Shown here: positions 1-11,179 of the stretch, piece after piece
Position numbering within the stretch: position 1 is the first letter of the stretch
Layout: every line of letters starts with the position of its first letter
Assembly (NCBI GenBank): GCA_950022295.1
Contig: OX465601.1
Span: forward strand, 170,007,501-170,071,500
DNA from: Bromus sterilis
Lineage: Eukaryota; Streptophyta; Magnoliopsida; Poales; Poaceae
Length of the DNA stretch: 64,000 bases
Direction: 5' to 3'
Translations under genes and position numbers: made by a program
The notes under the pieces: generated by a model
The model's database searches: none
Told to the model about the DNA's origin: nothing
Seen by the model: the letters and a program-made list of their open reading frames with translations, nothing else

Positions 1-1
1 T

Positions 2-1693
2 TATGATTATCATGACCTGAGTGGCCTCAAGGAGAGACTCCTTGAGGATGATTATATTGTGCTTGATGATGATTTATGCAGGGAGATTAATGAATGTGCT
101 GACTCCAACCCTGCTGTTATAAAGAAGTTGCTTGCAAAGCACTCCATGAAGAACAAGTTTTCTCCTGATCCTACATTTTCTACGTCTCCTATATGCATCA
201 CTGATCCTGAATTTGATTTCTCTATTGATCTTTCACTTATATCCACAGTAGAAGCTGACCCCTTTTATGGCAGAGAAAATTATGATGCTATTTCACACCT
301 GACCAAACTCACTGAGTTGGGTGGCTTGTTTACTACTGAGGAAAAGATCCGTAACTTTTATGTGACTAAGCTTCTTCCTTTTTCTTTGAAGGAAGGTGCT
401 AAAGCATGGTACGATGCACTACCATATGGGTCCATTAAGAGTCTTGAAGACTTGGCTCAATCTTTTATTGATAAGTACTTTCCTGCTCACATGCAACATG
501 CTGCTTTACAAAGAATTTATAAATTTAAACAGTTGCAGGATGAGCGCCTCCCTAAAGCTTGGGGGAGGTATTGCACTTTAATCAAGGCTAGACCGGGACA
601 TGGAGTCCCTAAGAATGAATTACTTGATATATTTTATGCTGGTCTAACCGATGAATCTACAACCTATCTAGATAGTTGTGCTGGTTGTCTTTTCAGGGAA
701 AGAACACCCGACGATGTTGAAGAACTAACGGGCAAGATTTCCAAGAACCATGAATATTGGTCCATCCCTGAACCTCCTCCACCACCAAAGAAGAGGGGCA
801 TTCTGGTACTAAGCCCCGAAGATATGAAAGAAGCGAAGAAGTCTATAAAAGAGAAAGGTATTAAAGCTGAAGATGTAAAGAATCTACCTCCTATTGAGAA
901 TTTGTGTAAGCCTACTACTCACCCTCCTATGGTAGAGGTACACTCTCTTTTAGATTTAAATGCAAGTGACATCCCTAAAGGTAAGCCTGCTGACCAATGT
1001 TTAGATGAGCTTGATAATTTTATTATGAAGCAAACTCACTTTAATGAGAGGATACAAAGTCAGTTGCATGATAATTCCCTTGCTATCAAAAGTTTGCTTG
1101 ATGTTCTAGGTAGAACAGTTAATGATGTTAAATGTCTTGTGAAGCATTTTCATATGGTTCAAACTCAGCTTGAACAAATTTCTAATGTGCAAAAAGACTT
1201 GCTTGCTAACAATGCGAAACAAGAAAATTTACAGGCCTATGGTATAAGGACCCGGGGTGGGACACACACCCAAGACCCTCTCTATCCAGAGGGGCATCCA
1301 AAGTTGATCGAGCAAGATTCTCAAATGCAGGAAGAAGAAATTGTTAGCTCTCCGAAGAAGAAGAAGAAACACAAGGAAGATGACAAATCCAATGATCCAA
1401 TAGTTGATGAAGAGCCGGCTGTTGATCCAAACAACATATCTACCTCCGATGCTGAGACTGAAGACGGTGCTGAACCTGAAAAAGATGCTGAGAAGAATGA
1501 TCCACCAAAGGTTCAAGAAGAAGAAGCACCTGACAAGCGCAAGAAGTACACTAGAGAAGACTTCGTTGCAAAAAGACATGGGAAGGAAAGAGAACCATGG
1601 GTGCAGAAATCCATGCCTTTCCAGGTAAGTCTCTCAAAACCAAAGAAGAAGAGCACTACAATAACCTCTTTTTCTTCAAATTCCTTTGACTGA
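2..1693 (+). pseudogene. gag: gag polyprotein of Athila-type element F (5' partial)
   Basis: The reading frame is open from base 2, so the N-terminus lies left of the window. It encodes a structural capsid-like protein of a Ty3/gypsy element. The retrotransposon gag domain is seen as LLPFSLKEGAKAWYDALP, an LEDLAQSFIDKYFP stretch, then a KAWGRY helix segment at about residues 110-200. A proline run (EPPPPPKK) and a long Lys/Glu-rich charged tail with KKKKKHKEDD follow, typical of Athila gag C-termini. No CCHC zinc knuckle is present. The frame ends at 1693, just where a protease frame begins in another phase, so gag and protease are separated by a frameshift. Confidence 0.85.
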
Positions 1694-2357
1694 TGCTATT
1701 AAGTTACCTCCTTACTCGAGATATATGAAAGATATTGTTACTAATAAAAGAAAAGTTCCTAATGAGGCAATATCTACTATGCTTGCTAACTACTCTTTCA
1801 GTGGCAAGATTCCTGAGAAGCTCGGTGATCCAGGTATACCCACCATTCCTTGTTCCATAAAGAATAATTATGTCAGAACTGCCTTATGTGGTCTTGGTTC
1901 AGGAGTGAGTGTTATTGCTTTTTCTCTTTACAAAAGGATTTGTTTAGATAAACTAATCCCTATAGATATCTCTCTTTAGAGGGCTGACAAGTCAACAGCC
2001 GCCCCGATTGGTATTTGTGAGGATGTTCCTGTTGAAGTTGCTAATTGTTTGATCCTTACTGATTTGGTTGTACTTGACATGCTCGAGGATGGGAGCATGT
2101 CCATTATTCTTGGTAGACCTTTTCTTAACATCGCAGGTGCCGTTATTGATTGCAATAAAGGAAAGGTTACCTTCAACGTCAATAATGAAGAACACATGAT
2201 GTATTTTCTGAAGAAGATTGACAAAAGGCATGACCTTAACTCTATAGAGAATATCGAGACCGTGAAGATCGGAGATTGGGATTGTCCTCTACATGTGCAC
2301 CACAAATACGAAACAATTATGGTGGGGACAATGTCCATTAAAGTCAAAGTGCAATGA
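1686..2357 (+). pseudogene. retropepsin-like protease remnant of element F
   Basis: This carries the aspartic protease expected after gag. The active-site block reads ALCGLGSGVSVIAF, where the family has Asp-Leu-Gly; the catalytic Asp is replaced by Gly. The second conserved block, IILGRPFLNIAGAVIDCNKG, is intact in form. An in-frame TAG near 1977 interrupts the frame, which continues to a stop at 2355-2357. It lies one frame off gag. With the catalytic residue lost, a frameshift upstream and a stop inside, it cannot give active enzyme. No RT sequence follows. Confidence 0.8.
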
Positions 2358-2847
2358 TCACTTTATAAGAGGCGAGACTTTCTGCTCTATTTATCACTGG
2401 TTTGTTGGTAATACTTGACCAGCCTTGCTAGCTAGCATGTTTTATATAGGTACAAAGTGGAGCTTGTTAGGTTTTCATTTCCTTTTAGCTTTGTTCTCCT
2501 TGCTGTACAAAAGTTGTATGTTTTCGAAGCTTCACATGCCTAACCACTGTTCAAGTTTCCCGGAAGTTTTTGGAGCTTTTGGAACTTCGAATTTTTGTAA
2601 CGATGAAGTTATCAGAAAAATTCTACAAAAATAGAAATCAATTTTCCATGTAAAAAGTGACCTAGAGGCTCCTGGGGCTGACCAACGGGGCCACCCCTGG
2701 TCCAGGCGGCCAGGTGGCACGGCCACCCCCTGGCCACGCCCATAGGGTGCCTGGGGCCCACAGGGCAGCCAACCAGGAAAGTGGCTTGGGAAGAAGAAAC
2801 CCGAGCGTACCGACCGAGTTACAAGAGCTTTAGCTTCACCCTCAACT
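2358..2847 (+). other. Non-coding spacer of element F with GC-rich block
   Basis: There is no coding signal in this 490-bp stretch. AT-rich sequence leads into a GC-rich block at about 2665-2780 made of repeated GGCCACCCCTGG / CCAGGCGGCCAGGTGG words that can pair. Comparable GC-rich blocks lie in the LTRs of A, B, C and E and upstream of the 3' ORFs of A and C. Here it sits about 70 bp upstream of the 3' ORF. Confidence 0.6.
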
Positions 2848-3935
2848 GTGAGGGTGAGATATAATGAAGAAGTTGTGCCCCTGGAGCTCTTGGAGGAGAC
2901 GAGTCCGACACGGGCTATGACGTTTCCGTGCCCAGCTTTTCTTGAAGCTGCAGGCATACAGGAAGAGTTCGAGAGCCTTTGCGCTTATGCAGGTTTGACA
3001 CGGCTTGCAACATGTCGTGTAATTCAGTATCGCACACTCACATCTTGTTTCATTAATAGTTTTAGATATTATCCTGATGCTGATACTATTGAGTTTACAA
3101 TTTACAGTGAGCTTTTGACCATGTCTATGGAAAAGTTTTGTGAAGAAATAGGTGTGCCGAACGTTGGAAAGAAGGCGAAGATGAACTCTCAACCCACCGA
3201 GCTGAGAACTCTCTTCGACTCTCTTTGCAACCAGGACACAAAGGATCTTCAGCGCCAGAAGATCTCCAGTATCTTGTTTCCCCATCTCAGGTAATTCGCA
3301 TATTTTATTGCTAGAGGGGTGTTAGCTCGAGATAACACGAGCAACAATTCTGCACCGGATGGTGCAATCCTGGCAAAAGCCATCTCCGGGAAGACTAAGT
3401 ACCATGTGGGTGCCCTGATTGCTCAACGCCTTGCTGCTAATGGCAACAAGGGAGATCTCTTTGGTTGCGTTTACGCCACACTTATTCTTGAGCATCTCAG
3501 GTGCACGCCACACCCCGATGATGAGCCTTTTCCTTTTGTGAGCTTTGACTTAGCTGCTATGAAGAGGCATGAGTTTGTTACCAGGACTTCCGATTTTGGT
3601 AACCTTCTTTATATTCTGAGGTTTGGACTAACCACGAAGCGCGAGATCCACCTACCTGCACCTCTTTTGTTTGATTTTTCTCACAGGAGCGGATGGTCCT
3701 TTAATGTTATCCAGTTTGATGAGTTCGTGGTCCAGTATCAGTTTCATAACCCCACGGAGGGGGTTGTGCCCGATGAGGAGGGGCACGCGGAGTTTCCGCC
3801 CTTCCAGGGGGAGGCCGTCGGCCTGTATGGTGAAGGGTCTTCCTCTGCTTGGAGTGCAGATCCTTCTTCGTGGGAGGATCCTAGGACTTCGGTGTACGCA
3901 CCCGGAGCCCCATACGACCCGTGGGGGTACCAGCA

Positions 3936-6900
3936 TGTAACAGCCCAGATTTCACAAAAATTAAAAAAATTTGTTTTCGGTGTGAATGTTTGTTTGTCTG
4001 AGTTGTTTGCAGTGTTTGCTTCACCGAAATAATAATCGGTGAATATTTCTCCCCCTTATTCTCGTATCGGACGGAGACCGACCCTTGCCACCCTGACACT
4101 CGACCTTGCGACACCGGGTTTCGCCCGATCACCGTCGCGAAAACCGCAAGAGACCAGCCGCAGCCAACGGGACGAAAAACCCCGTTTAATAACTAAACGG
4201 GATATTTTTATAGCGCGCCGGAATGTGTTTTCGGAACGGTTCCAGCGCGAGGTGAATTCCTCCGGCTCGGCGCACTGTTCGCACAGTTCGAAGTTTCACC
4301 CGAATCGGAGGTACTGCGGACCCCCGGCGGTCAGAAACGTGAACACCGGACGCCCGAGAGAAAAACCGGTGATGTTTTTGCAAACTGCCAGCCACCCATG
4401 CTATAAATAGACCACCACTCTCCCACCCCCACTTAGGGTTTCCCTAAGCCAATTTTGCAGCCAACCCCCTGATCTTTCTCAGATCTGCCCCAAAAACACC
4501 CCCCAAATCCCGAAACCCTAGATCTGGGGTGCCTGGAACCGTCGGATCGCAGATCGGACGACCCCGGAGCCGCCACGTCGTCACCCAATCTCCCATCTCT
4601 CTCTCTCCTCTCTCCCGTGGAGCTCCAACCGTGCCCGAAGCCGCCGCCCGTGGGATCCCGAGGCCGCCGGCAGCAGCAGGCCGGAGCCGCAGCCCTCCGC
4701 GCCTCTCCTCTGCGCCTTCCCTCTCTCTCCGTCGCAGGTGCGCCGCCGCCGCCGAACAGGGACGCCGCCGCAGCACCATGGCCAGCACGGGCCCGTTCGC
4801 CATGGAGCCGCCGCCCCGGAAGCTCGCCCGCGCTCCCTCCGGCCGGATCCGGTGCTGCACCGCGCCGCCAGCCTCCTCACGCGCCCCCGCCGCCTGCCTC
4901 CTCGCCTCGCCGTGGTCTAGCCGGCGCAGCCCCGCCGCGGGCGCCGCCGCGGTCTCTCCCGATCGGGAGCTCGGGGACGAGGCGTCCGGGAACCGGCCTC
5001 CCCAGCGCCGCGTGGGCCAGGCGGCCCAACACGAGCGCGGCCCAGCTCGCCCACTCCAGCCGCCGGCCTCCCAGCCAGTTGGGCCACGGCCCGTGGGGTG
5101 AGCGCCCCAGCTTTTTTTTTTTTTTTTTTTTTTACTGCGCTGCTAATTGGGCCGGCCCAGTAGTTTCGGCCCAGTTTAGTTTTTTTTCGGTTCTGCTAGG
5201 TTTTTATTTATTTATTTAGGCAGATTAGTTGTTTATTTTTGCGGTGCCCGTAACTTTTTAAACCGTAGCTCCGATTGCGACGCGTAAAATATGAAACTTG
5301 CTTAGTTTTGTGCCTAGTTTAATAATTTGTGCTCCTTTGCCATGTTTGACTTTGTTTACTTGTTGTTTATCTGCTAATTACACTGCTTGCCACTGTAAGC
5401 TGTAACTGCCATAACTTTTTATCTGTTGCTCTGTTTGAAATGTTTCTTATATGTAACTTGATTAGAACTGCATGTAGATTGTGTTTTTGCTGTTCTTGCT
5501 TGCTAATAAAAATAATAAAAATATTGTTTAGGAAAAACAGTACCAAATGCTATTTTTATCGTGGGGTCCGCAATAGTTTGCATGTCTAGGTTTTACCCCC
5601 ACTTAAGGTGACTAGATTAGGTAGTTTATTTATGCTTCACCCTTGCCATGTTTGTGTGCTATGCCATGCTTGCTTGAGTTGACATGTTAACAACCTTTGT
5701 TGATCACCTGTAGCTAATCAACTTGAACCACCATAAATGAGCGGTATCGTCGTGTGTGACGAGTACTCCACTTAAATCGTTAGTAACCGCTCTCGATGGT
5801 AGGTGCGATGTCTCGTGTTACTTCTTGTTGATGCTTGCTCGTGTTTGCTCCGTAGTAATAGTGGTGCACCGTTGATTGCTTTCCAGTGTTTACTTCTTGT
5901 GTACTTCCGCGGGTACCTGTCGGAGACGATGCGAGCGTGCGATCGACTACACCTTCGGAACCCGACTTATCAACAGGCAAGGACTATACATTACTTATGA
6001 TCCATTCTATTTCAACCAGCGGTTTGCATGCTAGTATAGGTTAGGTTCGATGTTTGATCCTACCACATGTTTACAGCCTCTTTCAAACCGATACAGCCAT
6101 GTCCCCTCCCAGCAAACCTTGTACTGCTATATTACTATTGCTCGTTGCTCAGCCCGTGCTTAGTATGCATGCTTAGGATGCTACGATGTTACCCTGTTAC
6201 TCTTTGGGTTGGGATATCACATTATCATATTGTTGTTGATGATATGATTATTATTAATGTTGACTATATTCGACGAAGGATGGAAGGTCTAGGCTATCCC
6301 GCCCCGACGCTTTGTTCCATTCGAGTCACCTAGGATCCGAGTTCCGGGTATTGGTTTTAAGACTGAGCGTGCCTAACCGTGTGTGGGATTTTATGGGGTC
6401 CCCTTTTCTTACCTATCTAGCTTCAAACATTTCTAGTGGTGGCCCAAGATGATTTACCATTTGAAAACATGAATATATATCTTGTCAGGTCACTCCTAGC
6501 AGATATCTTTTAAAATAACCCGGGCCAGCGGAGACATAGTTCCTTTGTTGGTCCACACCTGGTGAGCTAGAGGCCTGCCCACATGTGAGGGGATCAGTTA
6601 CCTCGACCTTAGCCAGACGGAAGAGTCCGATCCGAGAGCGTGGCCAGCTTTTAGATTGGGTGTCGACTCCCCGGGGGCCACCCGGATTTGTTCGTTGTTA
6701 GCTAGAGGGACTTGTCGTTTCGGATCTCTTGGAACTAAATCATAAAATGGTTGCCTATCATGGGTAGCAACTGAGAGTGATGGACGTGCATGCGGAGCCT
6801 CGTAATGGGCAGTTGGTACACCCCTGCAGGGTTAAATCTTTTTGAGAAGCCGTGTCCACGGTTATGGACGACTTGAGACCTATTCCTTGTTCATAGACAA

Positions 6901-7632
6901 CAACAACTGAGATATCTTATTACAACTTGATCAACGTGTGTGTGCCTTGACTGCTTCTTCTTCGTCGGGATGCGAAGAGGAGGACAAGGATAGGATAGGT
7001 GTTATGCTTGCGTAAGTAGTTGATAGCAAGACTTGTTGGAGGCGATTCCTCATCGAATGCTTGGCTTCTTACCTTACTCTCTAGATCGTTAGCCACCTCA
7101 TAAATGCTAGTGCGGCAGCAACCTCACCACTTACCCCTTCCTTACCGTAAACTACTAGTTGTCCTAGAATGACGAGTGATGAAGTCCTTGCTGGGTCAGA
7201 TGACCACTACAGTTGGATGCTGAGTACCTCTGTACTCATGATACTACCCCCAAACTCTTTTCAGGGTTTTGATCGACAACAGGTATGGCGATCGATGTTT
7301 CACGTGGAGACTCGACGACGACTAGTTAGGCGGATCCCGACGGAGGGCCTGGACCCGTGTGGTTATGGGATCGTTGTTTTCTCTTTGCCACTAGGCATTT
7401 GCTTGTAGTCTGTACTCAGACATGTATCTTCCGCTGTTGTATTATATTTGAGGCAGTTATATGCCGATTGTATGAGATGTTGTATCCTTGTATCTGTAAT
7501 GTTGTGATATCATGTTGGAAATCCGGGGCATATGGCTTTGTCATATGTCGCGGTGGGACCGATATGTGCTTCGTCCTCGGGTTCGGGCGGAAACGTCCGA
7601 ATCTGAAACAGTACCGCATATCGGGCCTTACA
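3936..7632 (+). mobile_element. Solo LTR J (3,697 bp), TSD CAGCA
   Basis: It starts TGTAACAGCCC and ends GGGCCTTACA, with inverted termini TGTAA/TTACA. It is flanked by CAGCA at 3931-3935 and 7633-7637. No primer-binding site, polypurine tract or coding domain is inside, and I see no internal copy of its ends, so it reads as a solo LTR left by LTR-LTR recombination. A TATA box lies at 4402-4409. A CpG-rich leader-like part (about 4480-5110), a T run at about 5111-5133 and a long AT-rich part follow. Family not identified; probably Ty3/gypsy from size and ends. The CpG-rich open frames here look like composition artefacts. Confidence 0.85.
4402..4409 (+). promoter_or_regulatory. TATA box of LTR J
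   Basis: TATAAATA lies 466 bp into the LTR, followed about 30 bp on by a pyrimidine-rich CCCACTTAGGG start-like context. This would be the U3/R promoter of the lost element. Confidence 0.6.
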
Positions 7633-7662
7633 CAGCACTACCCCGGAGCAGGAGGCTCCTAG

Positions 7663-8834
7663 GGACCGCACTAGCCGAGCCCGACTTAGGCCAAAAGCCT
7701 AAGCTTGGGGGAGTACATACCCTTCTCCCCTTTTCATTGTATTTTCCGTTTGTTCGCTTTGATCTTTTCAAAGTTTTTGCCAGTTCTTCTTTGTTCTTTC
7801 TAATTTGCAAAAACAACAAAAAGATTTCTCCTTTTCTTTTACTTTCGTTTAACCTTTTAAAAACCCATTTTTTTTTCCTTTTCTCTCTTTAGTTTTCTTT
7901 GTTTGCAGAGTTCAGCTCGAGTCCGTGATGATTATATTTTCCTACGTTCGATCGTGCACGTGACAAGGCAGTAATGCCGAAGCTCGATGGAAGGGATGCA
8001 CCAAGGAAAGCCGGTATGAACTCTTTTTGTTTCTACTTTTGTACATATTCCTGTACTTATGATCTAGAGACCAGCTTGTAGCGACATAGTGCTATGTTTA
8101 CAACGCTTTCCCAGTGGTTCATGCTTTCTTTGTGGTTAGTCTCAAATAGCTAGAGTACATAATGTGTTGTTGAAATAATTGATATGCATTGCATTGTTCA
8201 TGGTTTGGCATATTGAAGTGGTATTTCCCTTTGGAGAATTATTGGATTGACTTGGCACATGCTTACAAATGTTTAAGACTAAAAATTCTGTCATGCCTTG
8301 ATGATCTTTTTATTTCAGAGTAGTTATATCACTTTCATGCCCGATTCAATGTTGCTTTGTTGCTCTGCATGATTATGACCGTTATGCTCTCTGGTTGGTC
8401 GCTTCCCAGTATTTTGCTAGCCTTCGCTAGCACTAAGCGGAATTCTGCTTGTGCATCCAAACTCCCTTTCAAACCAGTTATTCCATATGATTCCACCATA
8501 CCTAACTATAAATGGTATTTACTTGGCATCCCTAACGAAGACTTTCATGTACCATCTCAAAGTCTATTCAAAATTTTCCTTTTTGTAACCGTACAAGCTC
8601 ATGGTGCGGTGAGGGAAAATCAGTATCTTCCATGCCAAAAACGTTTTACTCCATGACAAAGTTTTAACTAGTCATATTTATGAGGCAGAGGCCGGTTGAG
8701 TTCCCGCAGTTTCATAATTTATAAAAAATTACACTTCCCCCATACTTGATGATGGAATGAAATGGGTCAAATGCTGCTAATGATAGATGGAATGAAACCT
8801 CCTTCCATACTTGAGGCAAAATAAAAGGCACCAT
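7663..8834 (+). other. 3' non-coding tail of element F
   Basis: This follows the 3' ORF. It holds a polypurine-tract-like word AAGCTTGGGGGAG at 7701-7713, pyrimidine-rich tracts, and an 18-nt near-palindrome at 8435-8452 that is identical in element C (59491-59508). No convincing CDS. F's own 3' LTR is not seen before element E begins at 8835. Confidence 0.6.
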
Positions 8835-10065
8835 TGATGACTCTCGGTCCCTAGTTGCTTACCCCAAGTGGAAGGTTGATAATTAGGATAGCAACAAATT
8901 TCCCTCGGTGAAGATACCAAGGTTTATGTCTCCAGCAGGATTCCAAGAACGACAAGAAGGTGTCAACGGCGCCAGAAATTGCTTCTAGCTAGGGAGTTGA
9001 CGTGGACCTGCACACACAACAAGTAACTTTGCTCCCAACGAGTACAGGGGGGTTGTCAATCCCTCCGCCCTTGCTGTTTACAAAGGATCAAACACAAAGG
9101 GAAGGTAATAGTAGCTGCAACTAGAAATTAAAAATAGGAAGTAAATTGAAGGTGTAAACAGTGGTGGAAATATGGACCGGGGTCCCATGAATTTCTCTAG
9201 TGATGTCTCTCTCCCAAAAGACGATAAAACAACTATGCAAGGTAAACAAATTACAGCTGGGCAATTGACAGGATTACGGGCGCAAACCAATGCTCACTAT
9301 GCTGCAAAAGAACGGGAGAGGCTCAAAAGCATGGGAAGTACTCCAAGGCAAGTAGACCGAAATCCATCTGCATCTACTACTAATCATCCACCTTCAGATA
9401 TCTATCCAAAACATCTCGCTGGTATTAAGTTGTGAATCCCACCCAAAGTGTAAAATCAAAGCAACAGACAACTGCATTAAAAGAACTTTGCGTAAAGTAA
9501 ACAATCTTTGCACCCGCAGGTACAATCACCGTTGTTTTCCCCTGGTGGCAAAAACACATTCCCTAGTCTCATGTTTATGTCACTCAAGCTAGACATCAGG
9601 GGGCTGAACCCACAATCAAGCATAACGCTCCCTCTTGGATTACAATCAATCACTTGTCCAAAGTAATAAACGGCAACGGAGAACTTGCAATAATTACTCA
9701 AGAACTCTAATATAAAATAGAAGAACCAAATATATTACTCATCACAGTCTGAACATAGTCTCATAATCCATCATATCCTAGCAAACTCAACATAGCAACA
9801 ACAGAAAGATTACATATGTGCCTCGATCATGTAGGGCAGCTCACGAGGGCTAAGAAGTGAAGCACAAGGGAGGAGGGAAAACATCACATAGGTAGTGATC
9901 ATGGACCCATGGTCCAAGGTGGACTACTCACGAGTCATCCGGGAAGCGTCCATGGCAATGGAGAAGCTCCCGGAGGTGGATCCTCCCTCCGGCAGGGTGC
10001 CAGGACAGGGTCTCCTGACAACCCTGATCTTGAAACGGAAACGGCGAAGGAACAAAGAAGGTATC

Positions 10066-10330
10066 TGTAATGCCCCGGCCACAGGCACAGGTTCCCGGCA
10101 TACGCCTGGCGGGATCTAGACTGTCCCCACAAACCAACACTGGTCTTTTCTGCGCACTTTGTCCTCACTCGTGCGCACCTGGGAGCTACTTTCCAGTCGG
10201 TCACCCATCCTCAAATTGCTCCAAGCCAAGCACGCTTAACTTTGGAGTTCTCCGAGGATGAGCTTCGGAAAAGAAGGTGCACCTTGTTCATATGAGTAGC
10301 CTATCATTCCTATTAAGCCAAGATGTCACA
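10066..10330 (-). repeat. Cassandra LTR (left)
   Basis: 265-bp terminal repeat. It is very similar to the right copy, with scattered substitutions and a 1-bp length difference, so the insertion is not brand new. Confidence 0.9.
10183..10253 (-). promoter_or_regulatory. 5S-rRNA-like pol III promoter segment, left Cassandra LTR
   Basis: On the minus strand it reads AACTCCAAAGTTAAGCGTGC, then CTTGG, then AGGATGGGTGACC and a CTGGAAAG-type end, i.e. the A box, intermediate element and C box of plant 5S rRNA in order. The A-box part is at 10226-10241 and the C-box part at 10189-10206. The rest of the 5S gene is not conserved, so this is a captured promoter rather than an rRNA gene. Confidence 0.85.
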
Positions 10331-10472
10331 TACACCCCCACTCAAAGGAACCGATGTCCTCATCGGCCCACAGGAACGTTCCCCCTTGGCACACGTCTGT
10401 GCGTCCAGTGCCGACACATGTCCCACATGTTCGCGCAACTGACCCACACACACCCGTGTAACCACGAGGGTC

Positions 10473-10485
10473 GGCTCTGATACCA
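10473..10485 (-). other. Primer-binding site of Cassandra TRIM
   Basis: On the minus strand TGGTATCAGAGCC, complementary to the 3' end of initiator tRNA-Met, two bases from the LTR at 10488. The polypurine tract lies at the other end of the core at about 10333-10344. Confidence 0.85.
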
Positions 10486-10487
10486 TT

Positions 10488-10753
10488 TGTAATGCCTCGG
10501 CCACAACCACCGGTTCCCGGCGTACGCCTGGCGGGATATAGACTGTCCCCACACACCAACACAGGTCTTTTCTGTGCATTTTGTCCTCACTCATGCGCAC
10601 CTGGGAGCTACTTCCCAGTCGGTCACCCATCCTCAAATTGCTCCAAGCCAAGCACGCTTAACTTTGGAGTTCTCTGAGGATGAGCTTCCGGAAAAGAAGG
10701 TGCACCTTGTTGATATGAGTAGCCTATCATTCATATTAAGCCAGGATGTCACA
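10488..10753 (-). repeat. Cassandra LTR (right)
   Basis: 266-bp terminal repeat. Two bases separate its inner end from the primer-binding site. Confidence 0.9.
10606..10675 (-). promoter_or_regulatory. 5S-rRNA-like pol III promoter segment, right Cassandra LTR
   Basis: Same arrangement as in the left LTR: A box at 10648-10663 and C box at 10611-10628. The C box here reads CTGGGAAG, closer to authentic 5S than the left copy. Confidence 0.85.
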
Positions 10754-11179
10754 GGATCGGGAAAAAGGGTTCTGTCCCAAGGGTTTTCAGAGCGAGAGTA
10801 ATATATAGGCGAAGGGGGGCAGCCAGGGGGCCACCAGGGGTCTAGGCGTCCCCCTGGCGCGACCACACCCTAGGCCTCACCAGTAGGGCGCCTGGGGCCC
10901 TGGTGGTGGCCCTCTGGCCCCACTTTGGCTCTTCCAGAAAGTTCTTCTGCGCTGATTTTTTATTTAATTTTCCCGGAATTTTTCTGGCACTTTAAGTAAT
11001 GGGATAACCTGAAATACAAAAACAACAGAAAATAGGAACTGACACTGAGGTGTACTGAGTTAATAGGTTAGTTCAAATATGATTAAAAGTGTATCAAAGT
11101 GCATCTAAAGCATGACAAAGTCACACAAAACATGCATGGAGCAAGAAGAAATTATAGATACATTTGGGACGTATTAACA

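Larger units (their letters stand above)
2848..7662 (+). pseudogene. Athila 3' ORF (envelope-position ORF) of F, split by solo LTR J
   Basis: Two exon-like parts, 2848-3935 and 7638-7662, were one frame before J inserted. The protein would be about 370 residues. It resembles the ORF found downstream of pol, or in its place, in Triticeae Athila elements (my recollection: a conserved FPHLR-FAYFIARGVLARDN core, then an acidic, Pro/Tyr-rich C-terminus). Function is unknown. I see no signal peptide or membrane anchor, so calling it an envelope would be positional only. Damage: an in-frame TAA at 3292-3294 inside the core, and the J insertion after the Tyr-Gln codons near the C-terminus. The ATG at 2848 follows the GC-rich block. 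Confidence 0.7.
1..8834 (+). mobile_element. Athila-type Ty3/gypsy element F, fragment without RT/integrase
   Basis: The order seen is gag, protease-like segment, a 490-bp non-coding gap, a 3' ORF and a non-coding tail. Reverse transcriptase, RNase H and integrase are absent: the protease reading ends at 2357 and the 3' ORF opens at 2848. The left end lies outside the window and no LTR of F is visible. A 3.7 kb solo LTR (3936-7632) was inserted later. On the right F meets the minus-strand LTR of element E at about 8835. The gag and 3' ORF resemble Triticeae Athila-lineage elements as I remember them. The missing pol makes F a non-autonomous derivative. Right boundary uncertain. Confidence 0.8.
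10066..10753 (-). mobile_element. Cassandra-type TRIM with 5S-rRNA-like LTRs
   Basis: A complete 688-bp TRIM: LTRs 10066-10330 and 10488-10753 around a 157-bp core with no coding capacity. Read on the minus strand, each LTR starts TGTGACATC and ends CATTACA. Flanks are GTATC (10061-10065) and GGATC (10754-10758), a 5-bp TSD with one mismatch. A primer-binding site TGGTATCAGAGCC and a polypurine tract are present in the same orientation. Each LTR carries a segment matching plant 5S rRNA, the diagnostic trait of the Cassandra family. It needs enzymes in trans. It sits about 50 bp downstream of E's TATA box. Confidence 0.92.
8835..11179 (-). repeat. LTR of element E, interrupted by Cassandra TRIM
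   Basis: On the minus strand it begins TGTTAATACGTCCC at 11179 and ends AGAGTCATCA at 8835. Subtracting the TRIM and one TSD leaves about 1.65 kb, close to the 1.58 kb LTRs of A, B and C. A minus-strand TATATATTA box lies near 10800 with a GC-rich block just upstream of it (10811-10935), the same layout as the other Athila LTRs here. The 11180 side abuts a polypurine tract, so this is the element's 3' LTR. Confidence 0.75.

Noticed and set aside
4529..5219. Long overlapping open frames of about 190-200 codons in CpG-rich DNA
   Set aside because: They occur in several frames and both strands, are low-complexity Pro/Ala/Arg-rich, and lie in the leader part of solo LTR J. GC composition explains them.
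9172..9435. 87-codon open frame inside E's LTR
   Set aside because: It lies antisense in an LTR, has no domain I recognise, and parts match common Athila LTR sequence from memory.
10183..10675. Possible 5S rRNA genes
   Set aside because: Only the promoter-box half of 5S is conserved, and the segments sit inside matching TRIM LTRs with primer site and TSD. These are Cassandra LTRs.
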